DNA of 64,000 nt from Dokdonella koreensis DS-123 (GTDB lineage Bacteria; Pseudomonadota; Gammaproteobacteria; Xanthomonadales; Rhodanobacteraceae). Below, in pieces: positions 1-8,677 of this stretch (the stretch's first letter is position 1; each line of letters starts with the position of its first letter). A model generated the notes under the pieces. That model was not told the DNA's origin and ran no database searches. It saw nothing but the letters and a program-made list of their open reading frames with translations. Made by a program: the position numbers and the translations under genes. The stretch spans positions 1,406,686 through 1,470,685 of the forward strand of contig NZ_CP015249.1 of the NCBI RefSeq assembly GCF_001632775.1, read 5' to 3'.

Positions 1-171
1 AAACCGAGCGTGCGGCGAGTTTCGCGGCGGCCGGCAGGATCGATAGTCCGGGACGGCGGACGCGGCTCGCAGGCAGGGGCGTCCGCCATCCCATCCACGC
101 GGGATGCGGCCGCTCGACGTGCCGGTGCCCGCACTGAACGGACGGCCCGGCCGCCCGCGGAGGACGCCTCG

Positions 172-1878
172 ATGATGTCCCGTTACTCGTATTTCGCCGC
201 TGCCGGCGCGCTGCTGCTGGCGCTGCCGGCGTTCGCCCAGACCACCGTGGTGACCTTCGACGAGGGCTGGTCGGGCTGGAACGCCCCGGCCGAGACCGTC
301 GCCCCCGAAGGCGGCAATCCCGGCGCCAACGCCCACATCGTCTTCGGCGGCTACGGCCTGACGCTCTGGACCGACAGCGATGCCGCTTTCCTCGGCGACT
401 ACGGCACCGCTACGCCGGTCACCATCGGACTGGACGTCGAGGCGCAGGCGCTCACCTCGGTCGAGGGCGCCCCGATCACCCGGCCGCTGCTGGTGGAGTT
501 CCGCAACTACGCCTACGCCTCGGACGACGCGCCCTATGCCTCGGTCTGGTACCCGCTGGGCACGCTCGCCTCCGGCCAGGCCTGGACCACCTGGTCGGTG
601 AGCTTCGATCCCACCGCCGCGGCGCTGCCGGCCGGCTGGGGCGGCACCGGCGCCTTCGATCCGGAAACCGGCGAGCCGGTGCTGCCGGCCGGTGTCGGCT
701 TCGCCGACGTGCTCGCGCAGGTCGACGAGGTCGCGTTCACGACGGTGACGCCCGGCACGTTCTCGGTCCAGGTCAACTACGACGTGCGCTTCGACAATCT
801 CAGGATCGCCCGCGGCGAGACGCCGGGGCCGACGGCGCCGCCGCGCTACGCGGTCGTCGACCTCGGCACCTTCGGCGGCGAGCTGGCCAATGCGCACGCG
901 ATCAACGATCAGGGCCACGTGGTCGGCACCGCCGAACGGCCCGACCAGAACGCGCTGCCGTTCGTGTGGCGCGGCGAGGCGTTGATCAACCTGGGCTCCC
1001 TGATCCCCGGCCAGGCCGAAGGCTTCGGCGTGGCGCATGCGATCAGCGAGAACGGCCTGGTGGCCGGCTATTCGGCCGCGCCGTATCCGCTCGGTCCGGG
1101 TTCGGTCGGCCATGCGTTCTTCTGGTCGCCGGAGGCCGGCATGATCGACCTGACGCCGGACAGCCCGGCACTGAGCATCGCGCGTGCGGTCAACGATGCC
1201 GGCCAGGTAGTCGGTGAGATCGGCGGCAGCGGCGGCGGCGCGTTCATCTGGAGTGCGCAGGCCGGCTTCTCGGTGATCCAGCTGCCGAACATGCTGTTCA
1301 CCAGCAACGCCGCCGAGGACATCAACGCCTCCGGCCAGGTCGTCGGCCATGCGTTCAACACCGACTCGCAGTACGCCGGCTGGGTCTACGACAGCGCCAC
1401 CGGCGAGAGTCGCCAACTGCCGCCGCTGGAGCGCGCGCCGTCCCAGACGCGTGCGATCAACGACACCGGCGACGTGGTCGGCTACAGCGCGCGCAGCAAC
1501 AACCAGCAGCGGCCGGTCCTGTGGCGGCACGACGGCACGGTCGTCGACCTCGGCTTCCTGCCGGTGCCGGGCTTCAGCACCGGCTACGCCACCGACATCA
1601 ACGAGCAGGGCTGGGTGATCGGTGCCGACTACGCCGACGCGCCGGGCATCCCGACCAAGGGCTGGCTGTGGATCGGCGGCGAGAAGCACGAGTTGCGCAC
1701 GCTGCTGGCCGACCCGCAGGCGCAGATCGACTGGAGCGAGTTCAGCACGCCGCTCGGCATCAACAACCGCGGCGAGATCGTCGGCATCGGCATCCGCGAA
1801 GGCTTGCCGGGGCGGGCCTTCCTGTTGCGACCGCTCGGCGACGTGCTGTTCGCCGACGGTTTCGAAGCGGAGGAGTGA
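172..1878 (+). CDS. Exported HAF-repeat protein with C-terminal DGFE tail
   Basis: The open frame extends upstream, but the ATG at 172 is preferred: it is preceded by GGAGG about 8 nt away and begins a clear signal peptide (MMSRYSYFAA... with cleavage after AFAQ). The mature protein (568 aa in all) has an N-terminal beta-rich segment of about 190 residues. It is followed by about seven HAF repeats, recognisable as A-x-x-I-N-x-x-G-x-V-V-G units such as AINDQGHVVG and INASGQVVG, which are expected to form a propeller-like extracellular fold. It ends LFADGFEAEE, a tail shared with other exported proteins here. No enzymatic motif is visible; role unknown, probably cell surface or secreted. Confidence 0.85.
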   Translation: MMSRYSYFAAAGALLLALPAFAQTTVVTFDEGWSGWNAPAETVAPEGGNPGANAHIVFGGYGLTLWTDSDAAFLGDYGTATPVTIGLDVEAQALTSVEGAPITRPLLVEFRNYAYASDDAPYASVWYPLGTLASGQAWTTWSVSFDPTAAALPAGWGGTGAFDPETGEPVLPAGVGFADVLAQVDEVAFTTVTPGTFSVQVNYDVRFDNLRIARGETPGPTAPPRYAVVDLGTFGGELANAHAINDQGHVVGTAERPDQNALPFVWRGEALINLGSLIPGQAEGFGVAHAISENGLVAGYSAAPYPLGPGSVGHAFFWSPEAGMIDLTPDSPALSIARAVNDAGQVVGEIGGSGGGAFIWSAQAGFSVIQLPNMLFTSNAAEDINASGQVVGHAFNTDSQYAGWVYDSATGESRQLPPLERAPSQTRAINDTGDVVGYSARSNNQQRPVLWRHDGTVVDLGFLPVPGFSTGYATDINEQGWVIGADYADAPGIPTKGWLWIGGEKHELRTLLADPQAQIDWSEFSTPLGINNRGEIVGIGIREGLPGRAFLLRPLGDVLFADGFEAEE

Positions 1879-1886
1879 GGCAGCGG

Positions 1887-1956
1887 CCGCCACCGGTTTT
1901 CGCATGCGGTGGCGGTGGTCAAAACGCATCACGCCCGGCGCAGGCCGGGCGTGATG
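1887..1956. terminator. Two hairpins between convergent genes
   Basis: Two inverted repeats lie between the stop of the HAF gene and the stop of phbB. The first has 9-bp arms (1887-1895 and 1907-1915). The second is a perfect 13-bp stem (1927-1939 with 1944-1956) around a 4-nt loop; read on the minus strand it is followed by GCGTTTTGA, fitting a terminator for phbB. The + strand side lacks a T run. Confidence 0.6.
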
Positions 1957-1986
1957 GGGGGCAGTGCCGACGAACGCTGTCTGCGC

Positions 1987-2733
1987 TCAGAAGCCCATGA
2001 AGTAGCCGCCGTTGACCGGCACGTTGGCGCCGGTGATGAAGCCCGATTCGTCGGCGGCGAGGAAGTCCACCACACGCGCGATCTCCCAGGGCTCGCCGAG
2101 CCGGCCGACCGGGATGTCGGCGACGATGCGCTCGCGGATGTCGGTGGCGATCGCCATGACCAGGGCGGTCGCGCAATAGCCGGGCGAGACGCTGTTGACG
2201 GTCACGCCCTTGCCGGCCACCTCGCGCGCCAGCGCCATCGTGAAGCCGTGCATGCCGGCCTTGGCGGCCGAGTAGTTGGTCTGGCCGAACTGGCCGGTCT
2301 GGCCGTTGACCGAGGAGATGTTGACGATGCGGCCGAAGCCGCGCCGGGCCATGCCCTCGATCACCTGGCGGCACATGTTGAACACGCCGTCGAGGTTGAT
2401 GCGCAGCACGTCCGCCCATTGCGCCGGCTCCATCTTGCGCAGCGTGGTGTCGCGCGTGATGCCGGCGGCATTGACGAGGATGTCGATCGCACCGTGTGCG
2501 TCCTCGACCTGCCGGACCAGGTCGCGGCAGGCCGCATGGTCGGCGACGTCCAGCGCGGCGAAGCCGATGCGACCGTCGAAATTCGCCGTTTCCTCGGTGA
2601 AGGCAGCCACGCGCTCGGTGCGCGTGCCCAGGTCCGCTGCGATCACCTGGCGGCCGGAGCGGGCCAGGTACTTGCAGATCTCGGTGCCGAGTCCGCCGAT
2701 GCCGCCGGTCACGACGGCGACGCGCTTGCTCAT
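1987..2733 (-). CDS. phbB: Acetoacetyl-CoA reductase (PhaB/PhbB-type SDR)
   Basis: A 248-aa classical short-chain dehydrogenase expected to reduce acetoacetyl-CoA to (R)-3-hydroxybutyryl-CoA with NADPH, the second step of polyhydroxybutyrate synthesis. Visible motifs are the cofactor loop TGGIGGLG (residues 9-16), NAAG (88-91), the active-site serine in NISS, and YSAAK with Tyr154 and Lys158. The stretch NGQTGQFGQTNYSAAK is characteristic of PhaB rather than of FabG. It lies 126 nt downstream of phaR on the same strand and may share its transcript. A second, diverged copy lies on the other side of phaR. Start is supported by GGGGAA upstream. Confidence 0.88.
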   Translation of the reverse strand: MSKRVAVVTGGIGGLGTEICKYLARSGRQVIAADLGTRTERVAAFTEETANFDGRIGFAALDVADHAACRDLVRQVEDAHGAIDILVNAAGITRDTTLRKMEPAQWADVLRINLDGVFNMCRQVIEGMARRGFGRIVNISSVNGQTGQFGQTNYSAAKAGMHGFTMALAREVAGKGVTVNSVSPGYCATALVMAIATDIRERIVADIPVGRLGEPWEIARVVDFLAADESGFITGANVPVNGGYFMGF

Positions 2734-2859
2734 CTTCGATTCCCCGTTCAGGTGGTCGCGCCACCCTGGTGTGTTGCGGCGCGACAGCTGCGGTGCCGCA
2801 GCATGCCCGTCGCGGCGCGCCCTCTCGCGACCGCAACGGCGACGCTCGGATCGTTCAGC

Positions 2860-3378
2860 CTAGGGCTTGCCGTCCGGCTTGGGCTTGACCGGCGGTGGCG
2901 GGGTGCCGGGTGGCACCGGCCCGCGCTGGACCGAGTTGGCGGCTGCCGTCAGGAACCCCTGCTGCAGCGACTTCCACAGGTCCACGTTGCGCTCGGTCAT
3001 GTCGTTCAACATCGACCACGGCGTCTGGCCGAGGATGTTGTTCAACTGGCTGCGGAACTGGTGCTGCTGGTCCAGGAACACCTGCAGGCTCTTCTCGAGG
3101 TAGCTGCCCATGAATCCCTGCAGCGAATCCCCGTAGAAGCGGATCACCTGGGAGAGCAGGTTGGTCGTGAACATCGGCTGCCCGTGTTCCTCGTGCTCGG
3201 AGATGATCTGCAGCAGGACCGACCGGGTCAAGTCCTCGCCGGACTTGGCGTCGCGGACCTCGAACTGTTCGCCATCGGTGACCAGCTGACGCACCTCTTC
3301 CAGCGTGATGTAGCTGGAAATCTCGGTGTCGTAGAGCCGGCGGTTGGGGTACTTCTTGATGATTCGGATTTGTGCCAT
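2860..3378 (-). CDS. phaR: Polyhydroxyalkanoate synthesis repressor PhaR
   Basis: This 172-aa protein carries the hallmark N-terminal PHB/PHA accumulation regulator DNA-binding domain (IIKKYPNRRLYDTEISSYIT near the start), followed by the PHB-accumulation regulatory domain (about residues 60-105, SVLLQIISEHEEHGQPMF onward) and a proline-rich tail. In other bacteria PhaR binds DNA and PHB granules and represses phasin and its own gene until polymer is present. Its position between two acetoacetyl-CoA reductase genes supports that role. A 13-bp palindrome lies about 80 nt upstream and could be an operator. The polymerase phaC is not in this window. Confidence 0.92.
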   Translation of the reverse strand: MAQIRIIKKYPNRRLYDTEISSYITLEEVRQLVTDGEQFEVRDAKSGEDLTRSVLLQIISEHEEHGQPMFTTNLLSQVIRFYGDSLQGFMGSYLEKSLQVFLDQQHQFRSQLNNILGQTPWSMLNDMTERNVDLWKSLQQGFLTAAANSVQRGPVPPGTPPPPVKPKPDGKP

Positions 3379-3456
3379 GCGGCGAAGCTACCAGATTGCG
3401 CCGCGCCGCACCAGTTGCGTGCTGCGCAGCACGCCGAAACCACGCGGTTCACAAAT

Positions 3457-3469
3457 GGATTTCAAATCC
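3457..3469. promoter_or_regulatory. Palindrome upstream of phaR
   Basis: GGATTTCAAATCC is a perfect palindrome with a central C, sitting 79 nt upstream of the phaR start in an AT-richer patch of an otherwise very GC-rich gap. It could be an autoregulatory PhaR site or part of the promoter. That assignment is inference only. Confidence 0.35.
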
Positions 3470-3580
3470 GTGACTTAGCGATGACGCGGCGGGCGCGGGG
3501 TGGCCCGGCGGGGCACGGAAACGGCGGTCGGCACGGCGCCGCGACCGGCGGTTTTGCTGCGGACGATCGAGGCTGTGGTC

Positions 3581-3608
3581 GCCGCCGGTCCCGGGCAGGA
3601 CCGGCGGC
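3581..3608 (-). terminator. Hairpin behind second phbB
   Basis: Perfect 11-bp stem (3581-3591 with 3598-3608) and a 6-nt loop, 8 nt past the stop codon of the second acetoacetyl-CoA reductase gene. No T run follows on the minus strand, so it may be only an attenuating or mRNA-protecting hairpin. Confidence 0.45.
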
Positions 3609-3616
3609 GCGCGGGC

Positions 3617-4357
3617 TCACCAGCCCATGTAGTGGCCGCCGTTGATCGCCAGGTTGGTGCCGGTGATCCAGGCCGCCTGCTCGGCGGCGAGGAAGCCCAC
3701 CGCGTAGGCGATCTCGGCCGGCTCGCCCAGGCGCCCGACCGGGATCTGCGCGACGATCTTCGCGCGCACCTCCTCCGGCACCGCCATCACCATGTCGGTG
3801 CCGACATAGCCCGGCGAGACCGTGTTGACGGTGATGCCGAACTTGGCGTTCTCCTGCGCCAGCGAGATCGTGAAGCCGTGCATGCCGGCCTTGGCCGCCG
3901 CGTAGTTGGCCTGGCCGTACTGGCCCTTCTGGCCGTTGATCGAGCTGATCTGGACCACGCGGCCCCACTTGCGGTTGCGCATGCCGTCGATGATCGGACG
4001 GGTCATGTTGAAGCAGGAGTTGAGGTTGGTGTTGATGACGTCGTGCCACTGCTCGGCGCTCATCTTGTGGAACGTCGTGTCGCGCGTGATGCCGGCGTTG
4101 TTGACGAGGATCTCGACCGGGCCGAGCTGGCGCTCCACCTCGCGCGCGATGCCCTCGGCCGAGGCGCTGTCGGAGACGTCGCCGTGCGCCAGCGCGAAGT
4201 CGAAGCCGTCGGCCTTCTGCGCCGCCTGCCAGGCCTTGGCGCGTCCCTCGTCGCGGTAGTTGGTGGCCACCTTGTGCCCCTGCTGGGCGAGGTAGCGGCA
4301 GATGGCCGTGCCGATGCCGCCGGTGCCGCCGGTTACCAGTGCAACGCGTGCCGTCAT
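3617..4357 (-). CDS. phbB: Acetoacetyl-CoA reductase, second copy
   Basis: A 246-aa SDR paralogous to the reductase on the other side of phaR. The ATG at 4357 (MTARVALVTG) is chosen over upstream in-frame starts because it begins the Rossmann strand directly and has AGGGA upstream. Motifs: TGGTGGIG (residues 9-16), NNAG, QISSINGQKGQYGQ, and YAAAK with Tyr152 and Lys156. This copy is closer to textbook PhaB (NYRD after the second strand, as in NADPH-preferring enzymes) than the other copy, whose equivalent position reads AADLG. That suggests the two may differ in cofactor or substrate. Transcribed toward phaR with a 238-nt gap. Confidence 0.88.
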   Translation of the reverse strand: MTARVALVTGGTGGIGTAICRYLAQQGHKVATNYRDEGRAKAWQAAQKADGFDFALAHGDVSDSASAEGIAREVERQLGPVEILVNNAGITRDTTFHKMSAEQWHDVINTNLNSCFNMTRPIIDGMRNRKWGRVVQISSINGQKGQYGQANYAAAKAGMHGFTISLAQENAKFGITVNTVSPGYVGTDMVMAVPEEVRAKIVAQIPVGRLGEPAEIAYAVGFLAAEQAAWITGTNLAINGGHYMGW

Positions 4358-4480
4358 GATGTGTTCCCTAGTCATGGAGAGAGGATCGGATGCGGGCAAT
4401 GCGAGCGGCCCGCGTGACTGCGTGCCGTGGCGCCGGACCGGTGCCTGATGCACGAGCGTACAGCGATTGTGCCGGCCGGG

Positions 4481-5368
4481 TCATGAAACTTCCCGCTGCG
4501 CTGCGTCACGTCCCGGCGCTGCCGGCGTGCCGCGCGGAATGCAGGCCGGGTCGAAGCGGGCCGTTGCCGCCGACAGCAGGGCCGGCACGCCGGACCGGCG
4601 CGGCACGTCCTGGCCGAGGAAGCGCAGCGCCGCCCGCAGCGCCGGCAGCGGATCGTCGGCGCGTACCGGCCGTGCCAGGTCGCTCTTGCCGAGCTTGCGG
4701 CCGTCCGCGTCGAGCACCAGCGGCAGGTGCATCCAGGCCGGCGAGGGCAGGCCCAGCAGGCGCTGCAGCACGATCTGCCGCGGCGTCGAGTCGAGCAGGT
4801 CGGCGCCGCGCACCACCTCGCTGATCGCCTGCGCCGCGTCGTCGACGACCACCGCGAGCTGGTACGCGGGCCAGCCGTCGGCGCGCCGGATCACGAAATC
4901 ACCGACGACGGCAGCGACGTCCTGGGTCACCCGGCCCTGCACGCCGTCCTCGAACGCCACCGGGCCCGCCGGTACCCGCAGGCGCATGGCGGCGTGCCGG
5001 CCGGCGGGTGCCGGTGCCACGCAGCGGGCCGGATGGTGGCCGCCGAACGGTGCCAGGTCGCTACGGCTGCAGGCGCAGGGATAGGCGTGGCCGGCCGCTT
5101 CGAGCCGTGCCACCGCGGCGTCGTAGCGGTCGCGCCCTTCGCTCTGCCGGCGGACCGGCTCGTCCGGCCGCAGCCCGAACGCGGCCAGCGTGGCCACGAT
5201 CGTCTCGCCGGCGCCGGCCACCTCGCGCGCCGGATCGATGTCCTCGATGCGCACCAGCCAGGCGCCGCCGGCAGCGCGTGCGCGCAGCCAGCTGCCGAGC
5301 GCGGCCACCAGCGAGCCGAAGTGCAGCGAGCCGGTGGGCGAGGGAGCGAAGCGTCCGCGATAGGTCAT
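4481..5368 (-). CDS. gluQ: Glutamyl-Q tRNA(Asp) synthetase
   Basis: A 295-aa GluRS-like enzyme lacking the anticodon-binding domain. It is expected to activate glutamate without tRNA and attach it to queuosine in tRNA-Asp. The start [20 protein letters not shown] contains the HIGH-like class I signature (LHFG). [10 protein letters not shown] follows, then the zinc-binding cysteines around [10 protein letters not shown] and a later Cys, and the KMSKS equivalent GRKLGKSD. Length matches GluQ (about 300) rather than full GltX (about 470). In many gammaproteobacteria gluQ follows dksA; no dksA is seen here. The upstream open frame continues 14 codons beyond the chosen ATG. Confidence 0.93.
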   Translation of the reverse strand: MTYRGRFAPSPTGSLHFGSLVAALGSWLRARAAGGAWLVRIEDIDPAREVAGAGETIVATLAAFGLRPDEPVRRQSEGRDRYDAAVARLEAAGHAYPCACSRSDLAPFGGHHPARCVAPAPAGRHAAMRLRVPAGPVAFEDGVQGRVTQDVAAVVGDFVIRRADGWPAYQLAVVVDDAAQAISEVVRGADLLDSTPRQIVLQRLLGLPSPAWMHLPLVLDADGRKLGKSDLARPVRADDPLPALRAALRFLGQDVPRRSGVPALLSAATARFDPACIPRGTPAAPGRDAAQREVS

Positions 5369-5441
5369 CGGCTGGGTGGCGAGGTCACGGCGGCGAGCGG
5401 CGTGAACCAACGGCGACCGGCCGGGTCCAATCCGCGCGACG

Positions 5442-5470
5442 CTTGAAATGCGGGCAGTTTATCCTTAGCT
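5442..5470 (+). promoter_or_regulatory. Candidate heat-shock promoter of htpX
   Basis: CTTGAAA at 5442-5448 is a perfect match to the sigma-32 -35 element. After a 14-nt spacer comes CCTTAGCT at 5463-5470, a weaker match to the CCCCATnT -10. It lies about 40 nt upstream of htpX, a known heat-shock gene in enterobacteria. The -10 half is the weak point. Confidence 0.4.
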
Positions 5471-5511
5471 CCCGTCTCAGTACGCGCCCCAGCCCCCCAC
5501 GCGAGGACCCC

Positions 5512-6393
5512 ATGCGCCGGATTCTTCTGTTCATTGCGACCAACCTGGCCGTCATGCTGCTGCTGACGATCGTCGTCAAGCTGTTCGGCATCGACACCTA
5601 CACCTATCGCAATGGCGGCATCAACCTGCAGGGCCTGCTGGTGATGTCGGCGGTGCTCGGCTTCGGCGGCTCGTTCATCTCGCTGGCGATGTCCAAGTGG
5701 ATCGCCAAGTCCCAGACCGGCGCCCGCGTGATCGACAGCCCGGCCAACGCCACCGAGGCCTGGCTGGTCGCCACCGTGCGCAAGCAGGCCGACGCCGCCG
5801 GCATCGGCATGCCGGAAGTGGCGGTCTACGACGCGCCTGAAATGAACGCCTTCGCGACCGGCATGAACCGCAACAGTGCCCTGGTCGCCGTCAGCACCGG
5901 CCTGCTGCAGCAGATGAACCGCGACGAGGTCGAGGCCGTTCTCGCGCACGAGGTCAGTCACGTCGCCAACGGCGACATGGTGACGATGGGCCTGATCCAG
6001 GGCGTGGTGAACACCTTCGTGATCTTCCTGGCGCGCGTGATCGGCGCGGTCGTCGATCGCGCGATCAGCGGCAACCGCGAAGGAGGCTCCGGCCCGGCCT
6101 ATTTCCTGATCGTCATCGTGCTGCAGCTGGTGCTGGGCGTGCTGGCCTCGATCATCGTGATGGCATTCTCGCGCTGGCGCGAGTTCCGAGCCGACGCCGG
6201 CGGCGCGCGCCTGGCCGGCCGCGAGAAGATGATCAACGCGCTGGCCCGGCTGTCGGGCAACCACGGCGAGAACACCCTGCCCAAGGCGATCCAGGCCTTC
6301 GGCATCTCCGGCGGCGACCTGCGCAAGCTGTTCTCCAGCCACCCGCCGATCGAAGAGCGCATCGCGGCGCTGCGGGCCGGCACTGCGCGCTGA
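5512..6393 (+). CDS. htpX: Membrane zinc protease HtpX
   Basis: A 293-aa M48 integral-membrane metalloprotease that degrades damaged inner-membrane proteins together with FtsH. Residues 4-20 and about 38-58 form the N-terminal transmembrane pair. The zinc motif HEVSH is at 146-150 (His146, Glu147, His150). Two further hydrophobic segments follow (about 157-178 and 195-222), with the third zinc ligand glutamate in [10 protein letters not shown]. The ATG at 5512 is preceded by GAGGA and begins [11 protein letters not shown], the conserved HtpX N-terminus; the longer open frame upstream is ignored. Single-gene unit with its own terminator just downstream. Confidence 0.95.
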   Translation: MRRILLFIATNLAVMLLLTIVVKLFGIDTYTYRNGGINLQGLLVMSAVLGFGGSFISLAMSKWIAKSQTGARVIDSPANATEAWLVATVRKQADAAGIGMPEVAVYDAPEMNAFATGMNRNSALVAVSTGLLQQMNRDEVEAVLAHEVSHVANGDMVTMGLIQGVVNTFVIFLARVIGAVVDRAISGNREGGSGPAYFLIVIVLQLVLGVLASIIVMAFSRWREFRADAGGARLAGREKMINALARLSGNHGENTLPKAIQAFGISGGDLRKLFSSHPPIEERIAALRAGTAR

Positions 6394-6423
6394 TCCTTTT
6401 CGCGCCTTTGCTCCGATGAACAA

Positions 6424-6452
6424 GCCGCCTGCGCGAGCAGGCGGCTTTTCTT
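6424..6452 (+). terminator. Rho-independent terminator of htpX
   Basis: Perfect 9-bp GC-rich stem (6424-6432 with 6437-6445), GCGA tetraloop, followed directly by TTTTCTTTT. It lies 30 nt after the htpX stop. Confidence 0.9.
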
Positions 6453-6484
6453 TTGGTTTTTCATCCACCGCAGATCAGTCTGCC

Positions 6485-6961
6485 CGGCTTCGGCTTCGGC
6501 TTCGGTTTCGGCTGTCGCTGTGGCTCCTGCCTTTATCGCCCTAAAGCAAGCCGAGCATCGCAGGGCGAGGAGGCCGCAAAGGCGCCCCGTGTCTGAGCGA
6601 AGCGAGTTGGGGCGCCGTGCCTCCTCGCCCGAGAAGCACAGGGAACCGGTCCGGCGCAGCCGGATCGGCTTGCGCCGGGCAAAGGGGTTCTGGTTCCTTT
6701 TGGCCCGTCAAAAAATGTCCGGGAGACATTTTTGACATCGCGTTAGCGATGGCCCGGAGGGCGGCGGCCAGGGATGGCTGCCGCAAAAGGGACTTGGCAA
6801 AAGTAACCAAAACCGCCGTCGCCGGCGCGAGCCGGCACGGCTGCGCCGCGCCGGTCCCCTGCGCTTCTCGGTCGGCCAGGCACGCTGCCCCAACTCGCTT
6901 CGCTCAGACACGGGGCAGCTCTTCGGCCTGCCTGACCTGCGATGCTCGGCTCGCTTTAGGC
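6485..6961. repeat. Dispersed repeat in two inverted copies
   Basis: The 655-nt gap between htpX and the PilH-like gene contains no gene. The left copy (about 6540-6712) and right copy (about 6960-6790, read on the minus strand) align closely: both start CCTAAAGC(A/G)AGCCGAGCATCG, share GTGTCTGAGCGAAGCGAGTT, and end near TTCTGGTTCCTTTTGG or TTTTGGTTACTTTTGC. Between them a near-perfect hairpin at 6707-6736 (AAAAATGTC with GACATTTTT, 6711-6719 and 6725-6733) forms the dyad centre. The left copy is preceded by a GGCTTC hexamer run (6487-6512). Related repeats are known to be scattered through Xanthomonadales chromosomes. The open frames it contains are not genes. Confidence 0.7.
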
Positions 6962-7048
6962 GCCAACAGCGAAAAGCCACAGCCACAGCCGATCGACTCT
7001 CGCGGATCGCGCGCGAGCCGCGCCCGGCGCGCGAAACAGGGCGACCCC

Positions 7049-7414
7049 TTAGGCCGCCAGCGAAGTACTGATCGCGGCGATCAGCTCGGACTCGTTGACC
7101 GGCTTGGTGACGTAGGCCTTGGCGCCCTGGCGCGCGCCCCAGATGCGGTCGGTCTGCTGGTCCTTGGTGGTGACCAGGATGACCGGGATGTGGCTGGTCT
7201 TGGGATCGCGCGAGATCGTACGGGTCGCCTGGAAGCCGTTGAGGTTCGGCATGACCACGTCCATCAGGATCAGGTCCGGCAGGTCGCGCCGCGCCGCCTC
7301 GACGCCGGCGGCGCCGTCCTCGGCCGTCAGCACCTGGTGCCCGAGCTTTTCCACCAGGCGGCTCAGGCCTACCAGTTGGGAAGGGGAGTCATCGACGATC
7401 AGGATGCGCGCCAT
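7049..7414 (-). CDS. Stand-alone response regulator receiver (PilH-like)
   Basis: A 121-aa protein consisting of one CheY-type receiver domain and no output domain. The acidic pocket is Asp8-Asp9, the phosphoacceptor Asp52 lies in LILMDVVMP, the switch Thr is in VTTKD (82-83), and Lys104 is in YVTKP. The WGARQGAKAYVTKP stretch is typical of PilH/PilG twitching-motility regulators, suggesting a role in a Pil-Chp chemosensory path for type IV pili. However, none of the other pil-chp genes is adjacent, so the assignment is by similarity only. The ATG at 7414 starts MARILIVDDS; the 14 codons upstream are not conserved-looking. Confidence 0.8.
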   Translation of the reverse strand: MARILIVDDSPSQLVGLSRLVEKLGHQVLTAEDGAAGVEAARRDLPDLILMDVVMPNLNGFQATRTISRDPKTSHIPVILVTTKDQQTDRIWGARQGAKAYVTKPVNESELIAAISTSLAA

Positions 7415-7538
7415 GGCCGCACGGGGTCCGTGTATACGTCGCGGCATTCTAAACACGGGCGTCGCCGGCCGCTACACGCTGCGGTGGCAGCGGCGGGAAC
7501 GGCCGTAAAACGCCGACCGCCGGTGCGTGGCCGTCGCC

Positions 7539-8537
7539 TCAGTCCATCGTGACGAGCTTGCGGCCGAACGAATCGCCGCCGAGCATCGTCCCGAACACGC
7601 CGCCGAGCGCGTCCAGCGTGACGCTGCCGGTCGCGATCGTCTCCAGGTGGGCCGGCTTCCAGTCGTCGGCCAGGTGCTGCCAGATGCGCTCGCGGACCGG
7701 CCGCGCGGTGCCGGCCGAGGCCACGCCGAGCAGGGACAGGCCGCGCAGGATGAACGGCATCACCGTGGTCGCCAGCTCCGCGCCGCCGGCGTTGCCGCAG
7801 GTGGCGATCGCGCCGTACGGGCGGATCACGCGCGTCAGGCCGGCCAGCATGTCGCCGCCGACGTTGTCGATCGCGCCGGCCCAGTGCGCCGCCTCCAGCG
7901 GCCGCTGGCCCCAGTACAGTTCCTTGCGCGCGATGCACTGTGTCGCGCCGAGGTTGATCAGGAAGTCGAACTGGTCGGCCTTGCCGGTGATCGCCTGCGC
8001 CTCGAAGCCGGCGCGCGTCAGAATGTCGATCGCCAGCATGCCGACGCCGCCGGTGGCGCCGGTCACGACGATCGGCCCCATGTCCGGCGTCTGGCCGTTG
8101 CGGACCAGCTGGAACACCGCCAGCGCCGCCGTGAAGCCGGCGGTGCCGAGGATCATCGACTCGCGCAGGGTCAGGCCCGCCGGCAGCGGGATCGCCCACT
8201 GCGATTCGAGCTTCACGTACTCGGCATAGCCGCCGTCGCGCGTCTCGGACAGGCCGCAGCCGGTGCACAGCACCGCATCGCCCTCGCGGAAGGCCGGGTC
8301 GGTCGAGGCCGCCACGTAGCCGGCCACGTCGATGCCGCCGTTGAGCGGGTGCCGTCGCAGGATCTTGCCCTTGCCGGTGCCGGCCAATGCATCCTTGTAG
8401 TTGATCGACGAGAACGCCGTCTTGACCAGCACCTCGCCGGGCGTCAGCGCGTCGGCGGACATGTCCTCCACCGCGGCGCGGTAGCCGTCCTGATCGTTGC
8501 GGATGCGGAAGGCGCGGAAGTGGGCGGGCGACGACAT
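7539..8537 (-). CDS. acuI: Acrylyl-CoA reductase AcuI/YhdH-type oxidoreductase
   Basis: A 332-aa zinc-independent medium-chain dehydrogenase. The N-terminal GroES-like part contains the YhdH signature SSINYKDALAGTGKGKI (residues about 43-59) and PLNGGIDVAGYV. The nucleotide-binding domain has VTGATGGVGMLAIDIL. AcuI reduces acryloyl-CoA to propionyl-CoA with NADPH, protecting against this electrophile. The start at 8537 (MSSPAHFRAFRIRND) fits the family length. It is transcribed divergently from the neighbouring TetR gene, whose operator lies in the shared 140-nt gap, so TetR control of acuI is possible. Confidence 0.88.
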   Translation of the reverse strand: MSSPAHFRAFRIRNDQDGYRAAVEDMSADALTPGEVLVKTAFSSINYKDALAGTGKGKILRRHPLNGGIDVAGYVAASTDPAFREGDAVLCTGCGLSETRDGGYAEYVKLESQWAIPLPAGLTLRESMILGTAGFTAALAVFQLVRNGQTPDMGPIVVTGATGGVGMLAIDILTRAGFEAQAITGKADQFDFLINLGATQCIARKELYWGQRPLEAAHWAGAIDNVGGDMLAGLTRVIRPYGAIATCGNAGGAELATTVMPFILRGLSLLGVASAGTARPVRERIWQHLADDWKPAHLETIATGSVTLDALGGVFGTMLGGDSFGRKLVTMD

Positions 8538-8641
8538 GGGGCGGCAGGACCTCGATGCACGGGGAAAGACGCCGAATGATGCCGTCCGGCCACCGCCCGG
8601 CGCCAGCCCGCCCGCCGCGCCGCCGCCGTCACGGCCGGCAC

Positions 8642-8669
8642 TGGACAATTAGAACGATCGTTCTATTAT
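8642..8669 (+). promoter_or_regulatory. tetR promoter with embedded 16-bp operator
   Basis: TGGACA (8642-8647) and TATTAT (8664-8669) make a good sigma-70 promoter with a 16-nt spacer. The spacer is almost entirely the perfect palindrome TAGAACGATCGTTCTA (8650-8665). A dimeric regulator bound here would block RNA polymerase, so this is the expected autorepression site of the adjacent TetR protein. A near-identical copy lies at 9326-9341. Confidence 0.75.
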
Positions 8670-8677
8670 TTGCGGCC

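Noticed and set aside
1909-3645. Long + strand frame over the phbB/phaR genes
   Set aside because: It is a shadow of the minus-strand genes, which have full SDR and PhaR motifs; the frame has no signature and codon bias follows the opposite strand.
6617-7552. Frames across the htpX-PilH gap
   Set aside because: They consist of the inverted repeat and antisense of the receiver gene.
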